DNA from: Adineta ricciae
Taxonomy: Eukaryota > Rotifera > Eurotatoria > Adinetida > Adinetidae
Direction of reading: 5' to 3'
Assembly (NCBI GenBank): GCA_905250025.1
Contig: CAJNOJ010000012.1
Span: 248,001 to 312,000 of the forward strand
Length of the DNA stretch: 64,000 nucleotides
The notes under the pieces were generated by a model, which ran no database searches, was not told the origin of the DNA, and saw only the letters and a program-made list of their open reading frames with translations. Both the position numbers and the translations under genes were made by a program. Shown here one piece after another: positions 1-13,561 of the stretch; position 1 is the stretch's first letter, and each line of letters starts with the position of its first letter.

Positions 1-1035
1 AGGAAAGAGCGAGTGAACGAGCAAAAGAGAAAAAAATTGGACGTTATTCTCGTGCGCATTACTGAGTTACTCATTTTTTTTTTCATTTTTATTTGCCTAT
101 TCTTAAAACAATCCTATCTCGTTTACTCAACTCTATGTTGTTATTTTTGTTGTTGTTAGTCTTGATTGACGTCACAGAATCTCGTACTGATGATGTGTGA
201 TTAAAATGAGAACGACGCTGGGATATACATGCGGATTAAAGTTTGCATGAGACTATTGTGGACTTCGACAGGAAAATAAATTTGACTAATTTAAATAAAA
301 AGGAATCCGCGTAAATAAGTTCATTGCTCCGAACAGCGTTTCTCTCCATGTCATATTACCGTCAAGAAAGCTAAGCTATTATCCTCATTATCGGCGAGAA
401 GATAAACATTTTTATAACATTTCAAAGATAATATCGACGGACATACCTGTGCAAAGATAGTGAGGACGAGAGGTAGACAGAATGCTCTCGTTTGAATTTG
501 GAATTGTGTTGTGTCTATGATGACGACGAGCGTGAAACGTCTTTAAGAGAAAAAGTGAGAATGAAAAACGGAGAGGGAAAGAGAAAGAGAGAGAGGGAGG
601 GGAAAAGGAAGGAAAAGGCAAAGAACCTAATCACTTCAGAAACACACACACATATATATACTCTCAAAAATCGATTTTCAATTCTTCATCTTTTTATATT
701 ATTTCTCGAACAGAAGAAAGAGTCTTTTGTATGGAAAATCAAAAATTATTATTAGATTTCTTTCGGCTCTAATTTTTGTTCATGAAATCATTAAGAAAAA
801 CTTTTCACAACATGTCGTGTATAGTTATTTAGCAGAAGAATCAATAACCCACGAGCGCCATCTATCGACTAGTGCATATACATGCCGGCAAGTCCATATT
901 GTACCGGTGATCATCAGGTCTTATTTTCTTTTTTTTTAAATGTTGTTTATTTCGAGACGAACTATTGCTGATGCAAGGTTATTGGCTTTTATTCTTCTAG
1001 ATATTTTCGACTTAGAATCATTATTTAATACATAA
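1..1035. other. Intergenic region with no supported gene
   Basis: The short open frames here are built from purine-rich low-complexity sequence (GA-rich near 550-620, then a CA/TA dinucleotide tract near 640-660). They show no domain-like composition, no partner exons and no conserved motif. The last stretch before 1036 probably holds the promoter and 5' leader of the GrpE gene. A pyrimidine-poor AG just upstream of the ATG (around 1013-1014) could be a leader acceptor, but it is weak. Confidence 0.5.
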
Positions 1036-1860
1036 ATGAGTCTTCTTTCTAATTGTCTATTCGTACGGCAAATTATTTGTCGTACTGGTGCTTTTTCGCC
1101 ATCAGTATGGATGAATGCCTCGCGTTTATCACCGGTGTTCAGGTAGTTGATTCATTTTTTGTTGAGATTGCATTCATTTTTCTAATTGGATCATGTTAGT
1201 TTAGACATTCGTCTACAAATCCGTCTCCGCAGGAACAAAAACCAGACGAAACTACAGCAACATCTAATCCATCCGTAGAAAATACCTCTCAACCCGAACA
1301 AAAGTCCGATGTGAACGTGAAACAACTTCAGGAACAAAATGTGAAGTTAACTGAAGATGTTAATGAATTCAAGGTAAAAATTTGCTCTTTTCATTTGGAA
1401 AATTCTCACTCGATTAGTGGTATAGGATCGCTATAAACGAGCATTAGCTGAAACAGAAAATACTCGAATTCGTTTCACTAAACTTGTCAATGATGCGAAA
1501 ATATTTGGTATTCAAGGTTTCTGCAAAGATCTACTCGAAGTTGCTGATATTCTCAATCTCGCTTTAACCAATACTCCTCAACAGCCATCCACCGATCTAG
1601 CAACATTAACGAAAGATTTCAATAATCTCCGTCAAGGTCTAGCAATGACCGAAGAAAGAATGCAAAAGATCTTTACGAAAAACGGTCTGCTACAAATCAA
1701 ACCGAATGAAGGTGATAAGTTCGATCCTAACTTTCATGATGCCCTCTTCCAAGCTAAACTTCCTGATAAAACCAGTGGAACAATCATACAAGTAATGAAA
1801 ACCGGTTATCGTCTTCAAGATCGCGTTATACGTGCCGCCCAAGTCGGTGTCGCGCAATAG
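1036..1860 (+). CDS. GRPEL1: Mitochondrial GrpE, nucleotide-exchange factor for mtHsp70
   Basis: GrpE releases ADP from mitochondrial Hsp70 so that the chaperone can complete import and folding cycles in the matrix. Exons are 1036-1142, 1205-1373 and 1426-1860, giving 236 residues. The first exon encodes a Ser/Arg-rich, acid-free N-terminus of about 35 residues, typical of a matrix-targeting presequence. Exon 2 ends in a Gln/Lys/Glu-rich stretch that begins the long dimerisation helix. Exon 3 opens with the family-typical DRYKRALAETEN segment, followed by GIQGFCKDLLEVADIL. The C-terminal beta domain is present, ending in a GYRLQDRVIRAAQVGV-type motif. Length agrees with animal GRPEL proteins (about 215-240). 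Both introns are about 50-60 bp. An AATAAA polyadenylation signal follows the stop near 1932. Confidence 0.95.
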
Positions 1861-2371
1861 GCAAAGAAATCGAATGTTCAAGTAATCACAGATGATTTAT
1901 TGTTGTTGTTTTTTTTTGTCTGTCATTTCAAAATAAATATATAACTCGTTATGATCACCAGCCCACGAAAGAGGATTGAAAAATAATACATTCCTCTTTC
2001 GTTTTTCTAGATTCGTAAACATAGTTTCATCATAATAAAATACAACCTGACGGAGACGCGTTTCGTTGTATTCAATATAGGCAAATAAAGGACAACAACA
2101 ACAAGTGATGAATATCTCTTTCGGGTGAGTCATTTATTTACGTACACAGATATGATTTCTCTATTCATTTATCTTTTTAGCGAATATTAAACGTCGTCGA
2201 TTGTGTGCTTGCTTTGTTCTTTTCTTATGTTCCGAGGTTATGTGTCACCTGTAGAACGTCCCTAAAATCTATTCCCCGTAAGTTAAAGATTACGTTATCT
2301 TCTTTTGTGCATCTCAGTTGAGAGTATTTCAGTATCGAATACAACTAACCCGGTGATTTTCCTTTGGTTGT
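1861..2371. other. Intergenic region between GrpE and AMMECR1
   Basis: No gene is seen. The 5' part carries the GrpE 3' UTR with an AATAAA hexamer. The rest is AT-rich and presumably includes the AMMECR1 promoter. The minus-strand open frame covering 2295-2735 is a shadow of AMMECR1 codons. Confidence 0.5.
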
Positions 2372-3497
<1,126 letters not shown>

Positions 3498-3595
3498 AAA
3501 CATTTGTTCACGAGTTGTGTGGTGCTGGTATTTCCAAAATGCACTCAGGATTGTGTCGTTCATTTTTTCCTTTCTCTTTCTTCTTTCTCTCTATG

Positions 3596-3632
3596 TATAC
3601 ACACATATATATACATATATATACATATATCA
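3596..3632. repeat. CA/TA-rich simple repeat
   Basis: An alternating ACACATATATATACATATATATACATATA tract in the short gap after AMMECR1. No function is inferred. Confidence 0.8.
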
Positions 3633-3686
3633 TAACTTGTAAATCCCAATATTTCTACTCGTGACAGTTGATATTATCATTGAGTC

Positions 3687-3697
3687 TTGCTTTTTAG
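3687..3697 (+). promoter_or_regulatory. Candidate trans-splice acceptor one base before a start codon
   Basis: The sequence TTGCTTTTTAG ends one nucleotide before the ATG at 3699. A cis-intron acceptor would leave almost no 5' UTR of its own. A spliced leader joined here would explain the arrangement. Spliced-leader trans-splicing is known in bdelloid rotifers; use of this particular site is inferred. Confidence 0.45.
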
Positions 3698-3698
3698 A

Positions 3699-5150
3699 AT
3701 GTCAAATGTATTGATTGATGATGAATCAAGTCGTTTAAAACATTTCATCTGGGAAGAACTAGCCGAAAATTTCTACGTCGCAGTCATATTTCGGTGTGTG
3801 TGAGAACAACTTTCCTTTATTGAACAGAAAATCCAGCATAACTAATACATCTCTTCTGTATCTTATTAGTTCAGGTCGTCGGTACGTTGTTCAACGACAT
3901 TTTGAACAGCAATTACTCGATCTAAAATCATCTTTTCTCCAGAATAAATGGCGTCATTGTCTGTACGATGTCATTCACAAATCTCACGCACCGATTTACA
4001 TTACTTGCCATGAAGTTGAATTGATGCATGAAATTTTTTCTTGGCACTTGAATTACGCAAAAAACCATCTAAAACTTCGAGAGAATGTTGATTATATCGT
4101 TAACTTTGAAGATTTATTCGATAGTTTTCAATCATTAACTTTAAATGAAGGTTATCTCTCGACAACATCGATCATCCAGCCAGTCACAACGTTAGACGCG
4201 GCAAGGAAAAACATCGAACTATGGAAAAGCTTACAAGGAAACGTATCGCAAACTGAATCGAATGAAGATGTATATAAATCATTGAACGGCAAACAACCAG
4301 GTAAGATCTAGCATCAGCGTTGCATTGCTAATATGCAACTATACGATAATCTATTCCAGTTTTAACATCGTCTTCAACCGGTTGGCTACAACTAGATTCC
4401 AAAATTATGCCCTTTATTAAAAAACAATGTGATCATTTACTTCTCGTTGATTGTCTTCTCAAGGAGCATGTCATTAGTTCTTCTGAAGATGTGTTTCTAC
4501 GTCCTCTCTATATTCCAATTCAATCTGAAGATATCGATCTATTTCATACTTTGATTCGTCGATCGTCATTGACTGACCGTTCCTTACTAATTACCCTTGA
4601 TCATTTGGCCTTTCGTTTAAAGCGTTTGTTTTTCATCAGATTTCTTCCCACAGAAAATCCGAAACAATCCATTGATCATCAAAAGATAATGTCAAACCAT
4701 GGTGGATTGGTCACACTGAATAATCGTTCGCAACAGCGTCTACCATTCATTTACATCAATCAAATGAAATACATTCCACAACTAAACCATTTGAATTTCA
4801 CATCAATGTCAACATTTTGTATGGCCAACCCATATGAATTAGAATATTTACGGTTAATCTCTCTCTACGATTATATCTCATCGGATGAAAATAAAGAAAC
4901 TTTAGAAAGTTTATCTTCCACAAACTATTTAACATTAATACCTATCAAACCAGCGGATGAATATCAAATTCAACTGAGTATATCGTTACAAGATTTCCAT
5001 TGTCATGAATATGAAAGACGAACTCAACAAGAGAAAAATCTCAAGTTTTACGATAATGATGGATGGTGGCAGCCTCCACTTTCGTCATCAACAACGCGAC
5101 AAAAACGAACTTTCTCCCATTTCAAATTGCAGCGGCCGATCTTTTTTTAA
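3699..5150 (+). CDS. Uncharacterised protein, 440 residues
   Basis: Exons are 3699-3799, 3870-4300 and 4360-5150, and the phases add up to 440 residues. The first intron has an alternative reading (donor two or four bases earlier with the acceptor at 3873/3874) that would change one or two residues at the junction. The protein has no signal peptide and no clear membrane span. The N-terminal 150 residues look helical, with many Leu, His, Glu and Trp. The middle has HLLLVDCLLKEHVI and a basic amphipathic FRLKRLFFIRF. The C-terminus is Gln/Glu/Lys-rich, with NDGWWQPPL followed by a basic tail. I do not recognise the family. Even codon usage, three consistent exons and a candidate leader acceptor directly before the ATG argue that it is a real gene. 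Confidence 0.75.
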
Positions 5151-5471
5151 ATCTTCTATTGTTTCACATCTTTTCCTTTCAGTCGGATACGTGTTTGAGT
5201 GATACCTTTTCTAGTGCAATTGTGCTTGTATATGTGTATACATGTGATTTGTATGTAATTTGAAATAAAACAGACAAGTCAATGGTGAAATGTTTCCTTC
5301 GTGAATTTGCAAAAGAAAATACAATTGTAAATTTAAAAAAAAATAGCTTTTTTCTTTTTGTGTATGTTGTTGTTGATGATGATGATGATGATAAACGAAA
5401 ATAAAACACTATTTGACACAAAAAAAAACAGAAAAGAACTAGATTTTGCTCGGTGCAAGTTTGTTTCTTTA
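5151..5471. other. Convergent 3' gap
   Basis: This gap separates the stop of the uncharacterised + gene from the stop of the muscarinic receptor on the minus strand. AATAAA-type hexamers occur on the + strand near 5264 and 5401. A GATGATGATG triplet run lies near 5375-5392. No gene is seen. Confidence 0.5.
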
Positions 5472-8400
5472 TTATAATCGACGTAAATCTAATTTTAATA
5501 TTCGTGTAAAGGTTTTCTTAAATTGCTGATTCGCTAATGCATAACAAAATGGATTGATCGGTGAGTTAAGGTAGCAAAGGAAATAGACGCAGTGAAACAT
5601 TGGATTCGAAAAGATCCAGTTGTTTTTACAGGATTCGCATAATGAATGTACCGCTGAATAGATGTGCCTAAACGACAACGAGAATAGCGAATGGAAAAGT
5701 TTAACAGTATGTCTTTACCATGGCGTCCAACAGACAACAAAAGCGCCTAGAGTAAAAGAAGAGAAGGTGGACATAGAGAGAAAAAACCTGGAGGAATTAC
5801 ACGCACCAAGAATGAATGTTATCGTTCGGAGAGCTTTTCTCGCTCGATTTTGTGATTTAGATTTCCTTCGAGTAGTGGACTTCTGACCTTGCAGTAATTC
5901 TCTTACACTTGATTTGGTTGAACCCGAACTTGTTATACACACTGCTGTTACTTCATTTGTTGTGGGTGTAAGTACGTTTTTTGGCTCGACTTCATTTTGA
6001 ATAGGCTCCGGTGTCACAGGTGGCTCTTTTAAATCAAATTGTGTCATTACACTCTGATCTCGTGTCTTCGGTGAGGATGAAATCGATGTTTGAGTGACGA
6101 AACTTTCAAATGTTACTTTCGATGCATTCCGATTGTGAATATGAGCTAGTTCATTATCAGGAAGATACGTTTCCGAATGATGTTTCTTTAAGATTGGACA
6201 GATTTCTGATGTTTGTAATTCTTCGCTAATCTGTCGTTTGTCCATTCTGAAAACAAATGAATGCATATCGCGCAGTATGGAATCTAACGAAATCTTACCC
6301 TCCGTAGACGGTACTAGTGGTCAGCGTTGTTGTTGTCGTAGTAATTGCATCAGAATCCGATGATGTGTTACGTTTTTTATCGATAGCAGCAAGAAAATGT
6401 TGAGGAATCTGTCGATCTTGTGATGACGACGATGATGATGGTGAACTAATCCAGCTAGTTCGAGATAATTCTTCATTCAAACTCGGTGCTTGAAAGATCT
6501 TATCTATTGAACAATCTTGACTGTATGTATTTAAACTGATACTATTTGTTAACGTTTGTTCGTCACTTGTGGTATCGATACTAGTTTTATTTAGAATCAT
6601 CATTTTCATGAGATTGTTATCACATTGGTAACTGTAGTCATCGTCGATGAATGCGGATGAATATTGCTCGTTCAAACGTAATAGGGAGGAGGTATCTTGA
6701 CTTGTTTCTTTGTAATTCGATAAGATATCACTTCCGCTGTTGGTTAAACTATCGTCGATGTCATTGATCTCACTACATTGATAGAATTCAATCAACGCAC
6801 GTTCAATATTCGCATTTCGATGCGGCGATGGTGATGTAGTCAACGGTGTGGATGTTTGTGATAGCGGTCGTTTCGCTTTGGACACAAAGATGATTGATGA
6901 TGTCGTTGTCCCTGCTACGGCTGTGGCTGTTTGAATATCATTTGATGATAGGGGTAATGATGCACATTGTTTCGTTCTCTTTAGCAACATTTCACGTGGA
7001 ACATGACGCAAACTACAATGTCGAATGGGAAATTTTTCCAAGGACGGATTTGAATTTGTACAAGGATAAGTGATTAGTTCGACACTATCGAAGACGGGAG
7101 ATTGGTAGATTGCCTGATGAGCATCTTGGATATTACCATGAATTTCAATAGCATCAGACTGGCAGTTCTTAGAAAATGACGATGTGGAAGATTTCGAACG
7201 AAGTTTATGTTTCATGTACAGCGGAGATTTATAAACGATCGTTTCTTCATGTACCGGCTCATTCGAGTTACTGATGGGAACACATCGCCGGTGTAAAATA
7301 TAACCTAAAAAGAAAATCATGCTTCTTAAGTATACTCTTTATCTCCTCACACATGTCAAGTCAGATACGCAGAAGGATTATCAGGGATTGGGTTCTACAA
7401 ATAGTAACATGCATTTTGACGTTGTCGAGCATGAATTAAAGGATTTCTAGAGAAAAAAACCTACCGAGGTCTTCGAAATCTGTTTCATCGATGTATGGTA
7501 TATCCAGACTGCTATTACTATTGAGTAATCGCCAACTTTCATCGGAAGAATCTTCGATATGATTAACAGTCATTGGTTCAACGAGTGTATCAGATGGTAA
7601 CGAAGTGAGTGGTGATGGAGGTTGTGATGATGCATTGATTTCAATACGATTTTCTTTAGGTAGAACCTCCTCGATAGGAGGTACATCTTCGACTAGATCA
7701 GGTTTGTTCACGAGAGATGATCTCGACGAGAAATTTGTTGTTGAAGGTTCATCGGTATTCAGTGCTACTTGTTGCGATGGTTCCGAAGTGAAAAGTAAAG
7801 GTGATTGTCGAGCTTTTAATCGTTCGTGAAACAATTCATCGGACATGATCGCTAATGTTTCAGGTCGTGGTTGAGGTGGAGGATGCATTCGAGCTGGTGA
7901 GAGTTCCGATTCCGACGGTATCGGTGTAAGATTTGTTGTCAATACGGAAGGACTATTCGATTGTTTCGATTTCATTTTCCCTGTTGCTGATATCCCAGTG
8001 ATACGCATTGGACTACGATAGAGTGAGTGTGCAAACGATTTCATATTTGATGGACTCTTTTGAATAATCTGAATATCATGATTAGGACTCTTCCCCATCG
8101 TTGTCGTTGCTGTCGTTTTTACGTGAACAGCCGCTGACGAATTATTACTCCAATTCACATTGAGACCACGACGGTTGTGACGCGGTAGATGATCATCGAA
8201 GAGATTAGTTTTTTTATCATGCATATTATTGGCTTCGAGGTCGGAATGCGACTCGAATGAATTCGAGTTCTCATCATCACCGCCGTCGTTAGTACCGCGT
8301 TGTTCAGAAGAATTCATACTAAGTTGCGTTTGAATTTTCTTTCGAGGAGCTTCGTTTTGCGAATCATTATTAATACTTTTGATTGAATCAGCTTTACGGT

Positions 8401-9590
8401 TTGTTCGATGTGGTATGCTCTTAGTCGGAGACTTATTTACTCCAATTCCTACACCGATTTGTGTCATGGCACTTCCTAATGAGCAAGAAATGTCGTATGA
8501 CTTGCCGAAATTTCTTTCCTAGGTCGATTTCTTCTTACCTGCCATACCAACGAGTGATGACATTTTCCGCGCATTTTCCTGCGACTTTTTCTCTAGCTTA
8601 CTTGCAACATCTACGAAATAAACATTCGTAAATTTGAACAAGAATGAAATCAATCAATACCGTATATAAAAATGTATAGAACAATCATGACAAGTAATGT
8701 TGTCCAGAAATAACCAATCGTTAGACATAAATTAAAGACATGACTTTTATTCCATTGAACATCGCCTTGAAAACAAAAAAGAATAAATGAGAAGTTTGTG
8801 AGAAAAGAAAATCGATTTTTTTCCGAGAATATTTACAGACACCGTTTTGAAGATTGAAAACTCCTTTTAGACGTGGATAGAACATCGTTGCTGTGAAAAA
8901 TATCAGCGTAGGAACTAGAGAATTGAGGAGAAAACAAAAGAAGTCATCAGATTTCGTAAAGCATCCTATCTCTTTGTTTTTCTCTCTACCTGCCCATGTG
9001 ACTGTGATCATTAGATTAATCTTCCGCTTTGTTCGCCATTTTCGATATTTTGCTGGCATTTTAACTGAACAAAATCGATCGATTGTGATGAACAGCACCG
9101 TATAAATCGAAGTCAAACAGACAGTATAATCTAGCGAAAGCCATATGTCACAAATAATAGCGTTGAATGGCCAGTCATGTGCATAGATGTATGTTGTTAG
9201 TAAAGGCATGGAAAGAAGACCGATGAGAAAGTCACTGACAGAAAGTGAAAGTATAAAATAATTCGTCGGCTGACGAATTTGTCGATCGAGAAAGAATGCA
9301 AGCATAACAAGAATATTTCCTAACACAGTTAGTACGGATGTAACACTACCGAATATGGCTATTATAAGTAATATCCAGAATGGATAATAATCATGGTTGC
9401 TAGGTGAAGGAGTTGTTGTTGACGTTAAAGACAGTGGAGGTGAACCGGGTATGTATAAAATGCTCCAATTAGAGCGACGAGTAGCTGTGTAGTAAGGTCG
9501 ATTGAGATTGACTTGACTGATGTTCGATAGTAACGCATGCGCGATGGCAGCGCTATTGTAATTGTCGTTTAGATCGACAGGAGTTGACAT
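5472..9590 (-). CDS. mAChR: Muscarinic acetylcholine receptor (invertebrate B/GAR-2-like)
   Basis: A seven-helix G-protein-coupled receptor for acetylcholine at the plasma membrane. Nine exons on the minus strand: 8990-9590, 8837-8914, 8661-8765, 8539-8610, 7465-8475, 6299-7304, 5807-6246, 5719-5746 and 5472-5667, about 1178 residues. TM1 starts near residue 70. TM3 holds the orthosteric Asp in SLDYTV (D154), and the motif after it is DRF rather than DRY. TM4 runs across the first intron. The second-loop Cys (C227) codon is split by an intron. TM5 reads IGYFWTTLLVMIVLY and is followed by the conserved VASKLEKKSQENARKMSSL. TM6 is AFVVCWTPWHI and TM7 is NSPINPFCYALANQQFKK, both diagnostic for muscarinic receptors. 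The third cytoplasmic loop is about 800 residues of Ser/Thr/Pro/Asn-rich low complexity, far longer than the usual 100-450. The ninth exon supplies TM7 and the tail. Confidence 0.93.
5719..5746 (-). other. 28-nt microexon inside TM6 of the muscarinic receptor
   Basis: This is exon 8 of the receptor gene. It encodes AFVVCWTP, and the flanking Gly and Trp codons are split at its two ends. Both neighbouring introns are about 50-60 bp with GT/AG ends. Without it TM6 would be destroyed and the frame lost. Reading phase and family alignment both require it. Confidence 0.85.
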
Positions 9591-11157
9591 GAGAACAGAG
9601 ATTTGAATAAATGTCGAAGAAGATTGATGAGAATGACCATTTGTAAGTCACCTTGAAGATGGTGACAACGACGATCGATCATCGTCGTCTAGATGAAACA
9701 AAACAAAAAACAAAATCTAAGAAGAAGAAAAAACAACGAACTTCGAAATCCCTCTGTGCTTTTTTAATCTTCATTAGATAAATGACGTTGTCAAAAAAAA
9801 AGGGGGAATACCTTCGTACCGATAGACATCTGAAGTTCTTCTTTCTCCTCACCTTGCTCCAGTCTAAAACACCATAATCTCCTAATTCCAATTGTTTTCT
9901 ATTTCTTAAAAAAAAAAGTCAAAGAAAAAATTCTTATCTCGGAACAAATATTCTATTCATAGAAGGAGTTTTCTTATTGACAAGAAAACTTCTTTCTTTT
10001 ACACATTCATACGTTGACTGTTGACATACTAAAAAGTTTTCTTTTTCAAAAGATTACTACAAACGTGTCTGTTCTCTAGATAAGTAAATATTTTTAGTTG
10101 ATGAATGAAGAAGATCTTTGATCTAAAAGCTAAGGAAATTACTTTTCTTTTCGCTTTTCAACCTCTCTTTCTCAACTAATTTGATCGTGCGATGATGCAT
10201 CCTGTATATAGTTAAGACGGCTTGTTATTTTGTCAGTTTTTGCGTTCTCAAGCCTATTATGAAAAGTACTTGTAGCATTATTTAATTGAAATACTGACGG
10301 TCATACATATTGTGTGAAAAGTTTTAACAAATGAAAAGAAAAACAACTAGAAGAAAAGAAAAAAATAGACTAAGACCGGCTTCCTTTGCCATTCAAGTTA
10401 GAAATGATCTGTCAAATGCATGTGTTTAACTCTTGTGACAGAAAACAGAAACGCGAAGTGATATGAGATATTTACTTTGTCCCAACCATCTTCATTTGGT
10501 TTCGCGATCATTTATTGGGTATGTTTAATAAAAGAATGATGTCGAACACACTTGTCTTTGAATAGTCATTGACAACATCTAGTCATGTATATGTCAAGCC
10601 GAGTTACTTGGTACATCTGATATAAACTATAGAACTGCTAAGTGATGTTGTTAAAAGAAAAGGAAATTTCTAAACTTAATTTTGTCCAAATGTGTGATAT
10701 AATACGCGAGTAAATCGAACGATTAACAAGTGCTAGAAAAAAGAAAGAGATAGAAGACGAAGACGATGAAAAATTGTCGACAACGATCGTAATCAATTTC
10801 TCGTCAGAGTCAAACGGACGTTCTCGAGAAAAGAAAGAGCAAATTTCTATACATCTATATTCAATGAGAAGAATAGGGGAGGGGGGGGGGGAAGGACTGA
10901 GATAAGATCTTGCTTATGAAACAGACGATTATGAATCATGAAATAAGATTCAAACAAGAAAGAGAAAAGCGCACTTGTCTTCTTCTTCTTTTTTTTTCAT
11001 GAAGGTCGCTTCTCAACCATGTATCTCACTCGTAGTACTTCCCTACTTTTGATTAATCAGACGAGATAGATAATGATTTCCTGTTTTTTTGTTCTTAAGC
11101 CTTTTTTTAGTTAATTGTTTCTGATAGTTCCATTTTGATTCCTTTTTCGAATAGTCA

Positions 11158-11173
11158 CATATATATATATATA
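11158..11173. repeat. (TA)n dinucleotide repeat
   Basis: A short TA microsatellite within the gene-free region. Confidence 0.85.
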
Positions 11174-13206
11174 ATTTCTATTGAAATGTTGACATGATTT
11201 TTGTCTATATTTATCTGGATCTTTTTCAATTAGAATCTCATATTTTTACCTGATTATTTACTTGAGAAATGTTATAATGAAGAGGAAATCGAAGTACATG
11301 CTATATTGATCTCAATATGACATTTGATTTAATCAGTAGAAAAAAGGAAAAATTCTCTAAGGATTTGATTGCATATTGATCTATTCATTGCAATAAATCG
11401 AACAGATCATTAATGTGTAAATGAAGGGAAAGCCCGAAAAGTATTCTCATGTTAACTTTAACTCATTTGTTCGTATAAGTTGCTCAAGTTGATCAACGAT
11501 AAAAAAAGCAACTGCTCACTTGATCCATTTTTCTCTCTTTGACTGTTAAAAGAATGATGTCTGTGTTTTCCTTCTTTTTTTTTCTTCTTCGCCTTCTTTT
11601 CTTCTTAACGCATATATTTTCTTCTACTTAGTTTTCTTTTTGTCAAAAATCTAATTCAATAGATGAACTTAAAGAATTACACTAGACATTTTTTTTTTCT
11701 TCTTCGCTAATTTACTTCTCGTTCTCGTTCACTTATTGTTCGAACACAAAAAAAGATTAGAAATCATCATCGCAGATGAGATCCACTCTCTCTCCTTTTT
11801 TTCTCGAGATCGACGAACGCGTATCTATACGCGTCGTTGCATTTTTTTTTGCTAAACTCAATTAGATCATTCATCGTTCCTAGCATCACTTTCCATTAAT
11901 ACTCAAAAGTCTCATGCAAATTCAACTCAACAATATCTTCGGATTAAAGAATAACAGATACAATCGTCTGATTATACATCATATTAATATTTAATCAATC
12001 AGATAAAAAAACAAGCCTTTGTATCTGATGAATATCAAATTGATCTCAATTTTCTTCGATTACCCATGTCACACGTGCATGTATCGTGAAATTGAATAAA
12101 CTAGTCGTTCGACTCGCTAATCACAGACAATTTTGTTCACTGACAGAATGTTCATTCGGTAAAATTAACGCTTCTCGCATCGAGCACTTGCATTTCTAAA
12201 CATCGAGATTGAGATGGATGAACAAATGTTTGACGAGTTGTTCATTCATGCTATTGTTGATAAAAGCGAACGAGCGTGTTTCCTTTTCTAGTACTGATCC
12301 ATCGATGAGAGAACCGAAGAAAAAGCCCTTAACTAACTCGTAATTTCATTTTCAGAATCACATAATTCCGCTTGACAATTTCCTTTGCGTACTAACCAAC
12401 GTAAAAAAAAAGAGAGAAAAAAAATCAATTCTTCATTTCCTAACTCAGTCAAGTGCTTGTCGTCGACTGATACGCAAGATGTATATGTACTCAAGCGCAT
12501 CATTCTTCATTTTCTATGATAATTCAAGTGTTAATTCAAAAAAGAAGAACAAGAAAAAGGAAATAAAGACGGCGGTTGGAAAATGCTCGTTGTCGTTTTT
12601 CTTCTAGGCGACATCGATTTTTTAAGACTTGTCTTTCATCATTAAATACTAATATAATTAACTAATAGGACCAAACATACGAATAAACCTTTCCACACAT
12701 CAACTATTAGCAGACGGAAAACATCTTACCGACTTCGTCTGGAGATTTCTGTTTTCAAACTTGTCATACAATGATGAATATTGACATCTTGTAATTAAAC
12801 GATAATATCATATTAGATTTACTCGACATATGTAAAAATCAGTTTGATTTTGCTGTTCTTTATCTAATTATGAGTGAAGAGGATGTCATCATATTGCTTT
12901 GGCAAGCATCTGCATCGTGTCAATGACTTGGAGGTAGTTCTATGCCTTGACTCTCATGTTTGGAAGATATAAACGAATGAGATGATTAGAAAAGTCGATA
13001 ACAAAAACATGCAAGCTTTCCTAATTGCCAACAGATCATAATCAATCTGAGCAATTCTTCGTTGGATATCAAGCCTAGAAGACTTGTTTTTGTCGTCGAG
13101 ATTGATCGAATATGTTAATACTTTCTTTAAAACGATCGAATGATATCTTAGAAAAATATGAGGAATTGTTTACACAGAAAAAAGGTTTTTTTTTATATTG
13201 AGATTT

Positions 13207-13230
13207 GTTGTTGTTGTTGTTGTTGTTGTT
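13207..13230. repeat. (GTT)n trinucleotide repeat
   Basis: Eight tandem GTT units followed by further T. A simple microsatellite. Confidence 0.9.
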
Positions 13231-13561
13231 TTATATGTCCTGGATTCGAAGAAAGATCGTAATTATCATCAAATGATCGTTTGAGTTCGTGGAACGAATC
13301 TACTTAACGATTGATTACTAATCGAATGCATATTTTTTATTCGTAATTCAATCAGAAGATTAAAAGCTTGAATGAGTTCATTTCCATTTACAATCGAGCT
13401 GGAGATGCAATAATTCTTAACGCGTACTGATGAAGTATCACGTTTTCATTTCTTTTTCTTGGATATCAATTGAGCCGATTAAATATCCTCCGTAAATACA
13501 ACGAGATTTTTACTATAATTTTACTTTTCAAATAGAAACCAAATATCAACTAGTTGAAAGT

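Larger units (their letters stand above)
9591..13561. other. 4-kb region without a recognisable gene
   Basis: No open frame above noise, no domain and no RNA gene was recognised. The sequence is AT-rich with many poly-T/poly-A tracts, a G11 run at 10881-10891, a TA run at 11158-11173 and a GTT run at 13207-13230. It lies upstream of the muscarinic receptor and downstream of Fringe, so it could hold the receptor's promoter, enhancers and non-coding 5' exons. It is the largest gene-free stretch in the window. Confidence 0.5.

Noticed and set aside
412-939. Three overlapping short open frames on both strands
   Set aside because: They consist of GA/CT-rich low-complexity sequence, lack splice partners or domains, and lie on mutually incompatible strands.
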